Of a stretch of DNA of 64,000 bases, positions 8,955 to 19,519 are shown piece by piece. Position 1 is the first letter of the stretch; each line of letters opens with the position of its first letter. A model generated the notes under the pieces. It was not told the origin of the DNA, made no database searches, and saw only the letters and a list, made by a program, of their open reading frames with translations. The stretch is from Trypanosoma brucei gambiense DAL972 (Eukaryota > Euglenozoa > Kinetoplastea > Trypanosomatida > Trypanosomatidae), in NCBI RefSeq assembly GCF_000210295.1, contig NC_026743.1:1488001-1552000 (forward strand), in the 5' to 3' direction. The translations under genes were made by a program, and so were the position numbers.

Positions 8955-11900
8955 TTACGGTGGTGCATCCACTTTCGACCCCAAGCAGAGAAGTGATAAA
9001 TATCCATGAGTCGAACCACACACCACTGCCTGGGGATTGCTGGGATGGCACGCACAGGAAGAAATGGTATCACCGGTAGCGGGTAACGGACACTGTACTG
9101 ACTTCAAAACGTTAAGGTGAAATGCGTGCATAAAGTGAAGATTACCACGGGAATCCTCCGATGCACTGGTGTTTGTTAGCGGAGCCGTCGAAACAAGAAC
9201 AGTTTGTTTAGGTGTAGTGCACCACCCGGTAATACGACCGGGGGCGGATACAGAGCGGAGCAAAACACCATTGATGCTTATCTGATGAATCACGTTATCA
9301 ATTGTGGACGTAAAAAGAATATTCGGTAAATAGCAATTCGGTTGGATAAGCACACGGTCGATAGGGAGCTTTGCGGGATGGCGCAGACTGCGCTCCAAAC
9401 GATTATTCGCCAAGCTATGAAGCATAAGCATGCCATCCCGACTTGCAGTAGCGACAACGTCGAGGATGGGGCACACACTTACTGCAGTGGGGTCGTCCTC
9501 ATGACCGTATACTGTAAACATCAAATCCACGCGCAGCTTCAAGCGGTTGCGCTGGAAGTGGCAACTCCACACAATAAAAGTCGTGTCCTCCGCACCGCTC
9601 ACAAGGTATCTGCTGTCCGCACTCGCCGCAACAAGTACCACGCGGCCACAGTGGGCGTGCAGCCGTTCCTCCTGGAAAGCTGGGGTCGTTAAAAAGTTAC
9701 GAATGACTATTGTGTTATCAAAAACGCCCCCGAGCGCTACAAACACTTCATTGTCAAGGAGCAAAACAGCCACATTCCCCGTCTCACAGGGACCACCAGC
9801 CTTCTGACCAATGTTCGGTATCATGCCGGGTGGAAGCGGTGGAATTCGCCGCTCAAAATCTTCGGCCACGTCGACGATCGGCCGTCGGAAGCCACTGCCG
9901 TCCACCGAGCCCTGTGGCACGGGTGCCACCGGCGCTCCTGAAACGATTCCAAGTAAATATGAGGATGTGTGAGCAACGGCAGCCGCCACAGAAGGGGCAG
10001 GGGTCTGATTACTAAAATGGCTTTTAACGTTGCCATCGGCGACAGGACCAACCCTAGGCGTCGTCAACGTCGGAGTTACCGCGGGGCTCGGCAGTTGCTG
10101 CATACGCCTCATCACTGGCGAAACACTAATTCGGTAGAGCAGTGCGGCACCGTTCCCACACACCACGAGCACCCGATCATTGTCAAGCACCACCACGCGC
10201 GCCACGCGCGTGCACAAGTGGCGAATGTCAACTGCCCTCATGCCAAGCACGCAACTGATAGGGTCAGCATATTCCATGGCACGCCGCTCAACATGAGGGC
10301 GGGTGAAAAGTTGAATGGGTGTCTGGCCGATGTTATCGAGCGAGTCGATCAGCAGCCGCTCATCTACATCATCTGTTTGACTCCTGTCTAGATCTTCGTA
10401 AGAATGCCAATTAAAGACATTAAGTGCTGCGATGGCCTCCTTGCCCCTTTGTTTGTATCCAAATATCAAATCGATCCAATGGTGTAAGTTCAGTGAAACG
10501 TAATCACTCTCAAGGGCTTCCCTCATGCGGTAAACAAACTCGTAGGGATCACCATGGGCCCACGGTGGCAACTCCAGTGAATCTGTGGGTCGGCCGTCTT
10601 GTCTGCACCCAAACCGGATTCCATTTGTATTTACACACATTTCGGGTAGGTAGAACAACTCTGGAATGAGCTCGCGGACATCCTGCGAGTTCGTCAGCAC
10701 CCCATTCCAACATGACGCCAAGGAGTGAAACATTCGGTCGGCACAATCAAAGTGCCCGTCTTGCAGGATAACCTGCAGCGTTGTGAACGGCTCGACGCGG
10801 ATCATGTAATACAGGACAACTGCTGGAGAGCTGTAATGTGTGAAGTAATGGGCAGGCACGTCACCAGTTTGTCGCATTTCTTCATACCGTGTTTCCACGT
10901 ACTCGCGACTCTGAGGTCCATTGCAAATCCCTATGGGCAACGACAAGTCACGAAACGTGGAGGATTTCTCCAAATCAAGTCGGTCACTCTTGTAGTCGGC
11001 AATCACCCAGGGGAATACGGGGTACTGCGTAAGATCATTCACCGTCCGGCCACCAAAGAAATTCAACCAGAGAAGGTATTCAAAGTTAGATATCTTGCGT
11101 TCGCGCCACTGATTCGTGCGACACATAAGGAGTGGCTCCTTACGTGGGGTCTCATGAAACAGGTAGAACGGGTGGTAGGGCACCTTGTGTCGCTCCACCG
11201 ACATTCTTATGCGGTTTACAGCTGTCCGCATTTCCTTCACGGAAGCAAAATTCAGCAGCACACTGCGACCATCGCGGAACCACATTTCTACTGCACTACG
11301 CCTCATTCGAAACCGCCTCCCTGGCGCAAGCTGAGCGATATGACCAGTGGGATAGATAATGTCCCGCGGCTTTACAACTAGCGACGATGCTTCATCAGCA
11401 ACACGTTGGTTGTATGCTTTATTCTCTTCGTCAAAGAATACGCAAAGCTCACAGTCACGAATAATTAGCATGGCACTCCAGCAGTGCATCATAGAAGGCA
11501 CCTCACATGAAGAGGAGAAGTGCACGATAGGCTTTGGAGTCTGCGCCGTATTGGTCCCCGTGATGCTGTTCGTATCTTCGTGGCTAACTTGTTTGTCGAG
11601 GATTTCATCGCAGTCCACAGAGCTATCAGACGTAAGCAACATCTGTTCACCGCCTCGTGCACGAGGTAACTGTTTCCCAAAGACCTTGGTGTCACTTACG
11701 GGTGCCCCGGCTGCGGTGATGTTGGCGTGATCAGTTCCACAAGGATCAAACTCAAATTTCCTCCGTATCAGCAATTTCTGTTCGACATCCTGCAAACGCA
11801 CATACTTCATGTTCCGCTGCTCCCCAGGCCCAACATCCCAAATAGTACCTCTGCAGCGGCTGAGAAATCGAGCCCATACTGTATTGAAAAAAACCGTAGC

Positions 11901-14900
11901 GACCTCCCGAACTGCTAGTGTTGCGAATCGCTCTGCTGACGACTCCACCCCTCCAGCTGCATCGTCACCTTCTCCCTCCGTGCCATCCTGCAAGTGCTGC
12001 TCCAATACCTCAAGCATTGTCCTTCGTGAAATACTAAAGTCAGTCAATATTCCATGCAACCGCGCCATCGTCACACTGTGGTATTGTTCAATGGTGCGTG
12101 CCATACTCTTGTCTGTGAGTTGGTCGCGTTCCATCGCCAATGTGCACTGGGAAATGAACGCCTCGTAGTCTTCGCGAGAGGCGACTTCAACAAACTCCTT
12201 CATGGAGTCCTCTCCCGATCTGCCACAGAGCCATTCAAGTGTGCACTGTTTCACGGTTTGCTCGCCCACGCTGGAAGGCACAGTTCGACTGAAAAACTGC
12301 ATCTGGTTCAAGTCACGCTTGTGAAGAATACATATGGCCTTCATACGACGCAGTATCTCCTGGTTCGCATCCGGAAATCGCAAGGAAGGACCCAACAAAG
12401 AAAACCTCAGCCGCCGGTTCAGAAGCTCGTGTAGACTTAGAATGAGTGTCATAGAACTGGAAAGTGGAGAATGCTCCTTCACCTCCGACCACTGCCACAT
12501 CAACAACGCAAAAGGACTGTAGTCGTTGTCGACGACATCAACCCAACGCAGAGCCAAAGATAATATGTCGTCTAACTGAGCCGCATCACGGAGTGTAAAA
12601 CCACACACCACACGGAAAAGACGAACAAAGAGCCGAATAAAACCGCCTTTGCGCGGCCGCAGCCCCTGCGGCACGGCGTCCGACCCAGGGGCGCTACCTC
12701 CATTACCGCTACTACTACTAAAACTGTTATTCCACGTTCCAGTTGAGTTTAGAATGGCTCCGCTCGTCGTCAGCAGCTGCATTGTGCGCACCGCCAGAGC
12801 AGCATGCAACCAAACACCATCAGGTGCGGTGCGCAGCAACATCGAGTCACCAGAAAGAAATGAAACACCGTTTTGTAGCATCTCATCACGCCGGTATTCA
12901 CTCCCCTCCGGGTAACCCTCGCAAAACTCAAGCTTCAACATTCCTTCATCGGTAAACACAACGAGCTCCTCCTCCTCTGAGTAACCACGTTTGCGATGCG
13001 CGTCGGCTGGTCGTGTTGCATCACAGTTAATATACGCGGTCGTGGAGTAGAAGAGAACGTCTTCAACGACAGAGAGAAATGCAGTGAAATTTGCTAACGC
13101 CAGTTGGCTGCCTAGACTTAGACAGCCGCCGGTATTATCATCCCGGCGATTTGTCAAATAAGAAGTGTACTCCTTCACAACACCGAGTAGTACGGCATTC
13201 AAGAAGACGTTGGCACGTCGGCGGAAGAGATAAGTTATGAGTAATTCCAGCTCGGACGCACCGTAAGACTCCTGAATAAGCGCCTGAAATATAGTGCGAG
13301 AAAATATAAAAGCAGTTGTTGCCATAAAAAGTGACTGTTCACCCCTCCGTGCTTCAAGTGACTCGGCATCTGAGAGGTACAACTCTGCGATGCTCGCGTA
13401 CCACCCTTGCACAGAAAGAATGCTCCTCCACGCTACTGAATCCTGCTGTACTAGAGTGGCAATATCTGTCATGACCTTCTCCTTCATCACCTTGTTGGGA
13501 GTTCTCTTCATCAGCAGCAAGAGTGGCGTCAGAACAGGAGCAAAACAAATTTTATCATCGGCTGTTATCGTCACATCCTGCTGAAGGGAGACATCGAAGC
13601 GGCCAATGAGGGCGGCAAGTAGAGTTGTGTATAAGGAAACGTCCACAGCGCAATCGTTCAATTTATCGCGTAACCAGGAAAGAGAGATATCACGGGTGAC
13701 GTGAACAGCCTCGCGTGATGCAAGTAGCGTCGGATTTAACAGTTCCTGTGTCTTCCGTGAGCGGCTTGCTAGCAAAATGAAGAACAGCACCACCTCATTC
13801 CGCACCTCCCGCGGCGAGTTGTTCAAAGCAGGCAAAAGATCTTTGACAAAGTTCCTCTTTCCCAAGAAGGAGGCTAGGTTAGGCTCCCTGTTTGCAACAA
13901 GAACACGTGTGCGCACAAGTATTTCTATAAGCACGTCCCGGTGTAAATCCTGCTTACGAAGCATCACGCTCACGAGACGTTGAATGGCATCTGCATCATT
14001 CATCGTGAGACCACCCTCCATAACAGCCTCCATCAGGAGGAAGAACCCCTCTCGCATCTCCCGATGATGCTCCGAGGTTCCATTGTACGTCTGTATTATT
14101 TGACCAACAACAAAGTGAGGCAGGTCCAAACCGCGCAGGTGACGTCGCGCCGGGGCGTTATTATGGCAAAGCAAATACTGCACTTGAAGTAACAACAGTT
14201 GTGTCGGCTCCGAGCAAACATGGAGGAGATCACCCGATAAAAACAGGGAATGATACGCCGCGTCGAATAGTGCCTCGTCGCTGACAAGTGCGACACAAAT
14301 ATCATACAAACGCCGTGGAAGCTCAGGACAGTCGTATACAGTAAACTGTTGTACAGCATGCGAAATCATCGGAAACAAACCAACTTCCAACACATCAGCA
14401 CGCACAATGTTACTAAGTAGAAGAGCCTCAACAAACTTCAGTAGCTCATTCATCGCCTTGCGCGTCGCTTCCGAAGCAGGCCTCCTGCGACCAGGAGGCA
14501 CACGGCAGTAAAAGGGTAGTTGAGGGTTTACGAGAAGAACGAGTAGCGGAATCACAACGGTTTGAAGTGCCCCAAGAACACATACCGAGTCCATGATACT
14601 TTTTGTATTACAAGCAACGGTTCCCTCGTACGTGATCAGGGGCCGTTCTGTAGGTTTTCCACGCAGTAAGGCGGCCAGATTGTGTAATTGTCCACGCTCT
14701 CCGAAGCGAGGGTCGACATAGACAGCAATACCAGAGAAAAAACCACGCCTTACGCTTTCACCACCCGACTTCTCTAAGAACAGCTCAAACACTGACTTTG
14801 GGGAGAGGGCACATGTGAAGAAATGCACAGCAGCCACTTGACCAACAAAATTGTTGCTAGATGTACGCTGCTCAATATCCTCGCCGCGCGTGCCAACGTG

Positions 14901-17900
14901 GAAAAACAAGCCTTGTAATTGGGGGTACCTTACGGATGGCTGGGCGCAAACCTCCACACCGTTCACAAACACAACAAACTCACTTGCACTGAATGGGAAC
15001 TTCGATTGACTATGCACAACCGTTAAGTGCGTCCAAACCAGCGCCGCCAGCTGGCAACCAAGGTCTACCTCAGTAGCTTTGTTGTGTTCAACATCATAAG
15101 ATACGGCCAACTGTCCATTACTTTTTACAACCAGTTCTAATATGGTACGTTTCTCAATACTCTGAAGAGAATAAATACATTGCCGAGTCCGTCGACCGCC
15201 ATGAGTCTCCAACCTTATCCACAGGCACAAAGTGTATGCATCGAGGGGAAAATCTGAAAGAATGGCCTTGAGGCCAGTTGGTCCGTTGTGCTGACGAAAC
15301 GCTATGTAATTCTGCTGCGTCGCCTGGCAATTTAGTATGTGACGAGAGGCGGCGCTCAGCACCTCAATCACAATGGGAACTAGAAATCGTCGTTCTTCCT
15401 CGCTCTTTGCGTGTGCAATGCTCATAAGAAACTGCTTTGTCTCCCGAACGGTGACGTGATGACCAGCAATGGCCATGACGAGGGACAACACTGAATCAAT
15501 AAGTGCAGTCCCTGCCACCACTGGGATAAGGGCAGTAAGCGAATCAAACACACCGGCATTCGCCACCATCCACAGGGAACTCTGCGACACCATGACATCG
15601 GACGAAAGGCGCGTCACAAGACACTGCAGTGCGTCACGGTGATCCTCCTTAAATTCAGGTAGATCCAGGAAGAGTCTCAATAGAGGCAAAATTAACTCAG
15701 GATTACGCACCGTTAACGTGCCCTCCTCCCCGCCCACAACTGAACGGCGACCATCCAAACCATTATCAAACCCACAGGATGGCCCTACACTTCCAACCGC
15801 TGCACTAACATGAGCCTCATCATCCTCATACACGAGCAAAAGCATACACCGGATAAACTGCAGCCACGATCCGTTATGCGATGTAAACCATGCGGTCTTG
15901 AATGACTCCACCAGTTGATCAGCGCCAATGGTGTGAATGAGAACGGCACGCAGTGGTGGATTCTCCTTAACAAGCATGACAACGGTGTTCATGATACACG
16001 AGAGACCGTAAGACGAATCAACAACACGCCACGGTGCGGCTGTCCGGTGGAACAGACGGAGAAAAGCATCCATTGCGTTTTCCTTACCACCACAGAGGGC
16101 GTTCTGCAACTGCCTCATTGACCCCCACTGAAAAATGTCAGATCGAAGCGCACTAAGAGAGGCCGACATGCAATTCAGCACTGACAAAAACATCTCTTCG
16201 TCTTCATTATCTGCCTCACACCCTGACTCCAAACGGGCACATTTATCAAGAGCATCCCAAGTACACTTAACTAACTGATCCATCCGCTGTGTATATTCTG
16301 CATCGGGACAACTGTGTGTGTAAAGTAAAAGAAGCATCCGCTTCGCATTCGGGCGTATTTCCTTCACAGAGAGAAGTGAAAAAAAAATATCCACCTCGCC
16401 CATTAACACACTGCACTGAACATCCAATCTTTGCAAAAGCCGCAATAACAAATGCAGCACTAGCATACTAATTCCATCCCCTGATAGCCTACCGGACGTG
16501 TAACATTCCCTCAACAAACCCACAAGTTTCGAAATACCACCACATCTGATGACGGCAGTTGCGACAGCATCACTATTTGTCCCACACAAAGAGGAATGGA
16601 ATATCACACATAACTTTAGTAACACATCCGCCAATTCCTCCTGCCGCGCCACTACCCCTCCCCTGTTTTGCTTTTCGTTATCATCGCCGGCGCCCGCAGC
16701 CTCACCTTCCACTGACTCAGTGGACTGTTCCCCAACTTTTATGCTGCAAAGTAAGTCGAGAATGACGCCAACTTCATTCTCGATGGCTGCACCCCCATCA
16801 CTGCTCTCTGCCTTGGGAGGAAGAGAGTTCAGCCTGTGGTGTAGTAAATACAATACTGCGTGCTGCAACCGCGGATCTTTCTGGAAAACCCCAAAGACTG
16901 GATTAAGAAAAACAACGCGGTAAAAATCCGCGTCTACTAACGATCCTGCGGTATTCACCTGCCGCCGCTCTTGCACCGGGGTTTCCATCGGTGCCAGAGA
17001 GTTTATGGCGTATTTCATCAACGCATCATACAAACAAGAGGTGGGCGCAAGTGCGTCTCCGGAATGAAGAAGGGCCTCGAGGAGAGAGAATTCAATTTGC
17101 ATAAAGTGGCGCGCTGCCTCGAGGTCACGATGCACCTCCGCCGTCCTTCTCACCTCCCGCTGTGTCTCCAGTAAACCGAGATAGCAATGTAAAAACTCGT
17201 CCACAACCGCGTTGTCTGCGAGTCGATTAAAAGCGGGTCGTTTGAGGCTAACCACACAACCGGAATCCAAATGCAAACCGTCGTTACCCGCATCAGCCAA
17301 GGTGCGTAGCTCGCGTGCACACTCCTCCTGACCCGCAATGCGGCACCCATCACAGTGCACACAATGATATCTAACACTTATTACTTGCAACAACCGCACC
17401 ACGTTTGCAGAAAAATTCACAGATTTCATAGCCTTAACAACAAGCAACGGGGACTCTCGCAGCAATCTGGAAAGAAGCAACATGCTACACGAAGCTTGAC
17501 GCAAGGTTTGCAGCTCTGAATCTCCGGTGCGCTCCACAGCCACAAAATGGGTTAACTCAGCGCCGATACTGATGAGCGAGTTCCGCACTACAAGCTCACT
17601 GGGGTTACGTAGAAGGCTAAGTACAACGAGCGGCAAGTTACAGAGAGCTTCAGATATCGTCCTCTCTTCTTCCCCTCCCCTTTCGACCGACCCAATAGCT
17701 ACTTCCGAACAGTGTAAACAAAGTCGACTACACTCCAACAAGATACCATCACGTTTGGTGTGGGTTCTCAGTGTACTCCCACTGGTGCTTCCCTTTCTTT
17801 CTTCGGCTGGGCAAGAACGTCTATGCATCTCCGCGTACAAACTATCCGGCCGCAGACGCACCCACCCCTTCGCTAACTGACTATTCGATATTCCGGTGGC

Positions 17901-18683
17901 ATTGCCCATGTCAGAATAAACGCCCGCTTCACCGGGTGACGGCCGCTTCGAGGGTCCGCAACGAACGTACACAACTTTTAAAACCCGCAAAGTGTCGCGC
18001 AAGATGGTCAACAATTCACGGTACCGTATTTCAGTTGCCCTCGGAGGTTCGCAGCTATCAAAGCATGTTCTCGTAGCAGTAACAACGTCTTCATCACCCC
18101 CGCCTTCAGAGTATTCTAGGGGGATGTCATCTGATGGATCCAGGGGTGTGGACACGTTTCCTGCAGCGCTATCACTCACTTGATGCGAAACCGAACTTCC
18201 TCCCATCTTCTCGTCACTTAATGCTTGACGAAGAAACTGAAGGATGTGAAGCATATGCCTATCAAACCCTAGCTCGAGCATAAGGAGCCCAACTTTGAGT
18301 GGGTTCACTAATAAAGCCGCCTCGAGAACCGGTATAGAGTCTCGTAAAAAATTAATCTTCGCCGTGTCACCAAGTTTGGTGCATGCATACTCCAAACGCT
18401 TCAACATTAGCGACAACATCTTCGCCGGAAGCTGCCTGCATGCGCCATTTGATTGAATCAATCTCAGTACCGACAGCTCAAGGCCAGTATCCGATGACAG
18501 GGGGTATGGGAAGGATGACTTGGACCCGCTACTAACCAGCCGCTCCAACTCATCCTTCACCTCTGAGGCCGCAGAATGGTTTAGAAACACTCTGTACTCC
18601 GCCTCATGTTCATCTTTGCGTTTGGTATCCCTGCAGGGAGCCATACTTCTCCCCACGACAAATGTGTCGAGGAACTTGAACAT
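8955..18683 (-). CDS. Giant BEACH-domain protein (LamG-like, PH, BEACH, WD40)
   Basis: The 3242-residue product has the order seen in neurobeachin/ALFY-type proteins. A long helical, armadillo-like N-terminal half is followed by a concanavalin-like (LamG) domain at about 1140-1300 (YTLCLWIRLE, VFVNGVEV). More helices lead to a PH-like domain at about 2400-2500, then BEACH at about 2525-2795 (FEYLLWLNFFGGRTVND, YPVFPWVIADY, VELPPWAHGDPYEF-type region, FGYKQRG), then WD40 repeats to the end. BEACH proteins act in membrane traffic, lysosome or contractile-vacuole dynamics and selective autophagy. There is no FYVE finger. The start is the first ATG, 18683; Met14 at 18644 is an alternative. Family assignment is strong; orthology to a particular human BEACH protein cannot be settled by eye. 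Confidence 0.95.
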   Translation of the reverse strand: MFKFLDTFVVGRSMAPCRDTKRKDEHEAEYRVFLNHSAASEVKDELERLVSSGSKSSFPYPLSSDTGLELSVLRLIQSNGACRQLPAKMLSLMLKRLEYACTKLGDTAKINFLRDSIPVLEAALLVNPLKVGLLMLELGFDRHMLHILQFLRQALSDEKMGGSSVSHQVSDSAAGNVSTPLDPSDDIPLEYSEGGGDEDVVTATRTCFDSCEPPRATEIRYRELLTILRDTLRVLKVVYVRCGPSKRPSPGEAGVYSDMGNATGISNSQLAKGWVRLRPDSLYAEMHRRSCPAEERKGSTSGSTLRTHTKRDGILLECSRLCLHCSEVAIGSVERGGEEERTISEALCNLPLVVLSLLRNPSELVVRNSLISIGAELTHFVAVERTGDSELQTLRQASCSMLLLSRLLRESPLLVVKAMKSVNFSANVVRLLQVISVRYHCVHCDGCRIAGQEECARELRTLADAGNDGLHLDSGCVVSLKRPAFNRLADNAVVDEFLHCYLGLLETQREVRRTAEVHRDLEAARHFMQIEFSLLEALLHSGDALAPTSCLYDALMKYAINSLAPMETPVQERRQVNTAGSLVDADFYRVVFLNPVFGVFQKDPRLQHAVLYLLHHRLNSLPPKAESSDGGAAIENEVGVILDLLCSIKVGEQSTESVEGEAAGAGDDNEKQNRGGVVARQEELADVLLKLCVIFHSSLCGTNSDAVATAVIRCGGISKLVGLLRECYTSGRLSGDGISMLVLHLLLRLLQRLDVQCSVLMGEVDIFFSLLSVKEIRPNAKRMLLLLYTHSCPDAEYTQRMDQLVKCTWDALDKCARLESGCEADNEDEEMFLSVLNCMSASLSALRSDIFQWGSMRQLQNALCGGKENAMDAFLRLFHRTAAPWRVVDSSYGLSCIMNTVVMLVKENPPLRAVLIHTIGADQLVESFKTAWFTSHNGSWLQFIRCMLLLVYEDDEAHVSAAVGSVGPSCGFDNGLDGRRSVVGGEEGTLTVRNPELILPLLRLFLDLPEFKEDHRDALQCLVTRLSSDVMVSQSSLWMVANAGVFDSLTALIPVVAGTALIDSVLSLVMAIAGHHVTVRETKQFLMSIAHAKSEEERRFLVPIVIEVLSAASRHILNCQATQQNYIAFRQHNGPTGLKAILSDFPLDAYTLCLWIRLETHGGRRTRQCIYSLQSIEKRTILELVVKSNGQLAVSYDVEHNKATEVDLGCQLAALVWTHLTVVHSQSKFPFSASEFVVFVNGVEVCAQPSVRYPQLQGLFFHVGTRGEDIEQRTSSNNFVGQVAAVHFFTCALSPKSVFELFLEKSGGESVRRGFFSGIAVYVDPRFGERGQLHNLAALLRGKPTERPLITYEGTVACNTKSIMDSVCVLGALQTVVIPLLVLLVNPQLPFYCRVPPGRRRPASEATRKAMNELLKFVEALLLSNIVRADVLEVGLFPMISHAVQQFTVYDCPELPRRLYDICVALVSDEALFDAAYHSLFLSGDLLHVCSEPTQLLLLQVQYLLCHNNAPARRHLRGLDLPHFVVGQIIQTYNGTSEHHREMREGFFLLMEAVMEGGLTMNDADAIQRLVSVMLRKQDLHRDVLIEILVRTRVLVANREPNLASFLGKRNFVKDLLPALNNSPREVRNEVVLFFILLASRSRKTQELLNPTLLASREAVHVTRDISLSWLRDKLNDCAVDVSLYTTLLAALIGRFDVSLQQDVTITADDKICFAPVLTPLLLLMKRTPNKVMKEKVMTDIATLVQQDSVAWRSILSVQGWYASIAELYLSDAESLEARRGEQSLFMATTAFIFSRTIFQALIQESYGASELELLITYLFRRRANVFLNAVLLGVVKEYTSYLTNRRDDNTGGCLSLGSQLALANFTAFLSVVEDVLFYSTTAYINCDATRPADAHRKRGYSEEEELVVFTDEGMLKLEFCEGYPEGSEYRRDEMLQNGVSFLSGDSMLLRTAPDGVWLHAALAVRTMQLLTTSGAILNSTGTWNNSFSSSSGNGGSAPGSDAVPQGLRPRKGGFIRLFVRLFRVVCGFTLRDAAQLDDILSLALRWVDVVDNDYSPFALLMWQWSEVKEHSPLSSSMTLILSLHELLNRRLRFSLLGPSLRFPDANQEILRRMKAICILHKRDLNQMQFFSRTVPSSVGEQTVKQCTLEWLCGRSGEDSMKEFVEVASREDYEAFISQCTLAMERDQLTDKSMARTIEQYHSVTMARLHGILTDFSISRRTMLEVLEQHLQDGTEGEGDDAAGGVESSAERFATLAVREVATVFFNTVWARFLSRCRGTIWDVGPGEQRNMKYVRLQDVEQKLLIRRKFEFDPCGTDHANITAAGAPVSDTKVFGKQLPRARGGEQMLLTSDSSVDCDEILDKQVSHEDTNSITGTNTAQTPKPIVHFSSSCEVPSMMHCWSAMLIIRDCELCVFFDEENKAYNQRVADEASSLVVKPRDIIYPTGHIAQLAPGRRFRMRRSAVEMWFRDGRSVLLNFASVKEMRTAVNRIRMSVERHKVPYHPFYLFHETPRKEPLLMCRTNQWRERKISNFEYLLWLNFFGGRTVNDLTQYPVFPWVIADYKSDRLDLEKSSTFRDLSLPIGICNGPQSREYVETRYEEMRQTGDVPAHYFTHYSSPAVVLYYMIRVEPFTTLQVILQDGHFDCADRMFHSLASCWNGVLTNSQDVRELIPELFYLPEMCVNTNGIRFGCRQDGRPTDSLELPPWAHGDPYEFVYRMREALESDYVSLNLHHWIDLIFGYKQRGKEAIAALNVFNWHSYEDLDRSQTDDVDERLLIDSLDNIGQTPIQLFTRPHVERRAMEYADPISCVLGMRAVDIRHLCTRVARVVVLDNDRVLVVCGNGAALLYRISVSPVMRRMQQLPSPAVTPTLTTPRVGPVADGNVKSHFSNQTPAPSVAAAVAHTSSYLLGIVSGAPVAPVPQGSVDGSGFRRPIVDVAEDFERRIPPLPPGMIPNIGQKAGGPCETGNVAVLLLDNEVFVALGGVFDNTIVIRNFLTTPAFQEERLHAHCGRVVLVAASADSRYLVSGAEDTTFIVWSCHFQRNRLKLRVDLMFTVYGHEDDPTAVSVCPILDVVATASRDGMLMLHSLANNRLERSLRHPAKLPIDRVLIQPNCYLPNILFTSTIDNVIHQISINGVLLRSVSAPGRITGWCTTPKQTVLVSTAPLTNTSASEDSRGNLHFMHAFHLNVLKSVQCPLPATGDTISSCACHPSNPQAVVCGSTHGYLSLLCLGSKVDAPP

Positions 18684-19519
18684 CCTCCAGTCAAACACTA
18701 AATGAAACTAAGACAGTCAGACTGTGCACCGACAACGAAACCACTAAATTTTTCCCGTACCTCTCCCTTTCTGGTGCAGTTCCCCCTCCCACCGCGATAT
18801 ACGCAATAATACTTTTACTTGCTTACCTCCTACCTATGGTTTCTTTCACACCGCCTTCCCTTCTTCCACTCTCGCGAAGGTGCGTGTATGCTGCCTTTCC
18901 TTTATTATTATTATTATTTGTTCTTTCGCACTCCTTCTCGCTAAGTGTGTTTGAGCAAGGGTGACCACTCCGTCTCCAGTCACCTTAACCGCATGCACAG
19001 AGCGCCTTTTGAAGCGGGCAAACAGAAGCCAAGAAAATAAATTTGGAATAAAGGGAGGAAAACTTAAAACATACTCGGGAACAAATCCGCAGGAAGCAGG
19101 GTGAAACAGTAGGAAACACAGAAAGGACAAAGAAAGTGTAACACATCAAAAGAAGGAGAAACGCCGCCAACAAAGCAGAAACAACATAATTTTCCGCACG
19201 CGGAGAGGCGAGGAATAACGCCAAAATAATGGCAGTGGCTAGTTGCCGCTCAACATGCCACACTTTGATGGCACAGTTCACAATAGTGAAGTTGAGACGT
19301 GCACGCAAAAAAATTACAAGCGACGGCACCAATCAGTGAGCGTCACTTTCTGCTCGCACCAGCACCCCACCGCCAACCTTGTACCACGCGCATACACATA
19401 GTGAATACAACACAAAGTGGCACTTCCACATATGCGAATGAGAGCGCGGCTTCGAAGTAGTCACCGATGAAAAGAAAGAAAGAACAACCGCGAAGACTCC
19501 CATTCCCGAGATATTGGTG
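18684..19519. other. Intergenic region
   Basis: Likely 3' UTR of COG3 and 5' UTR of the BEACH gene. An (ATT)n run lies at about 18902-18918. A long open frame at 18985-19332 is hydrophobic, but its first ATG is deep inside it; not called. Confidence 0.55.

Noticed and set aside
18985..19332. 115-codon hydrophobic frame upstream of the BEACH gene
   Set aside because: The first ATG is over 60 codons in; likely untranslated.
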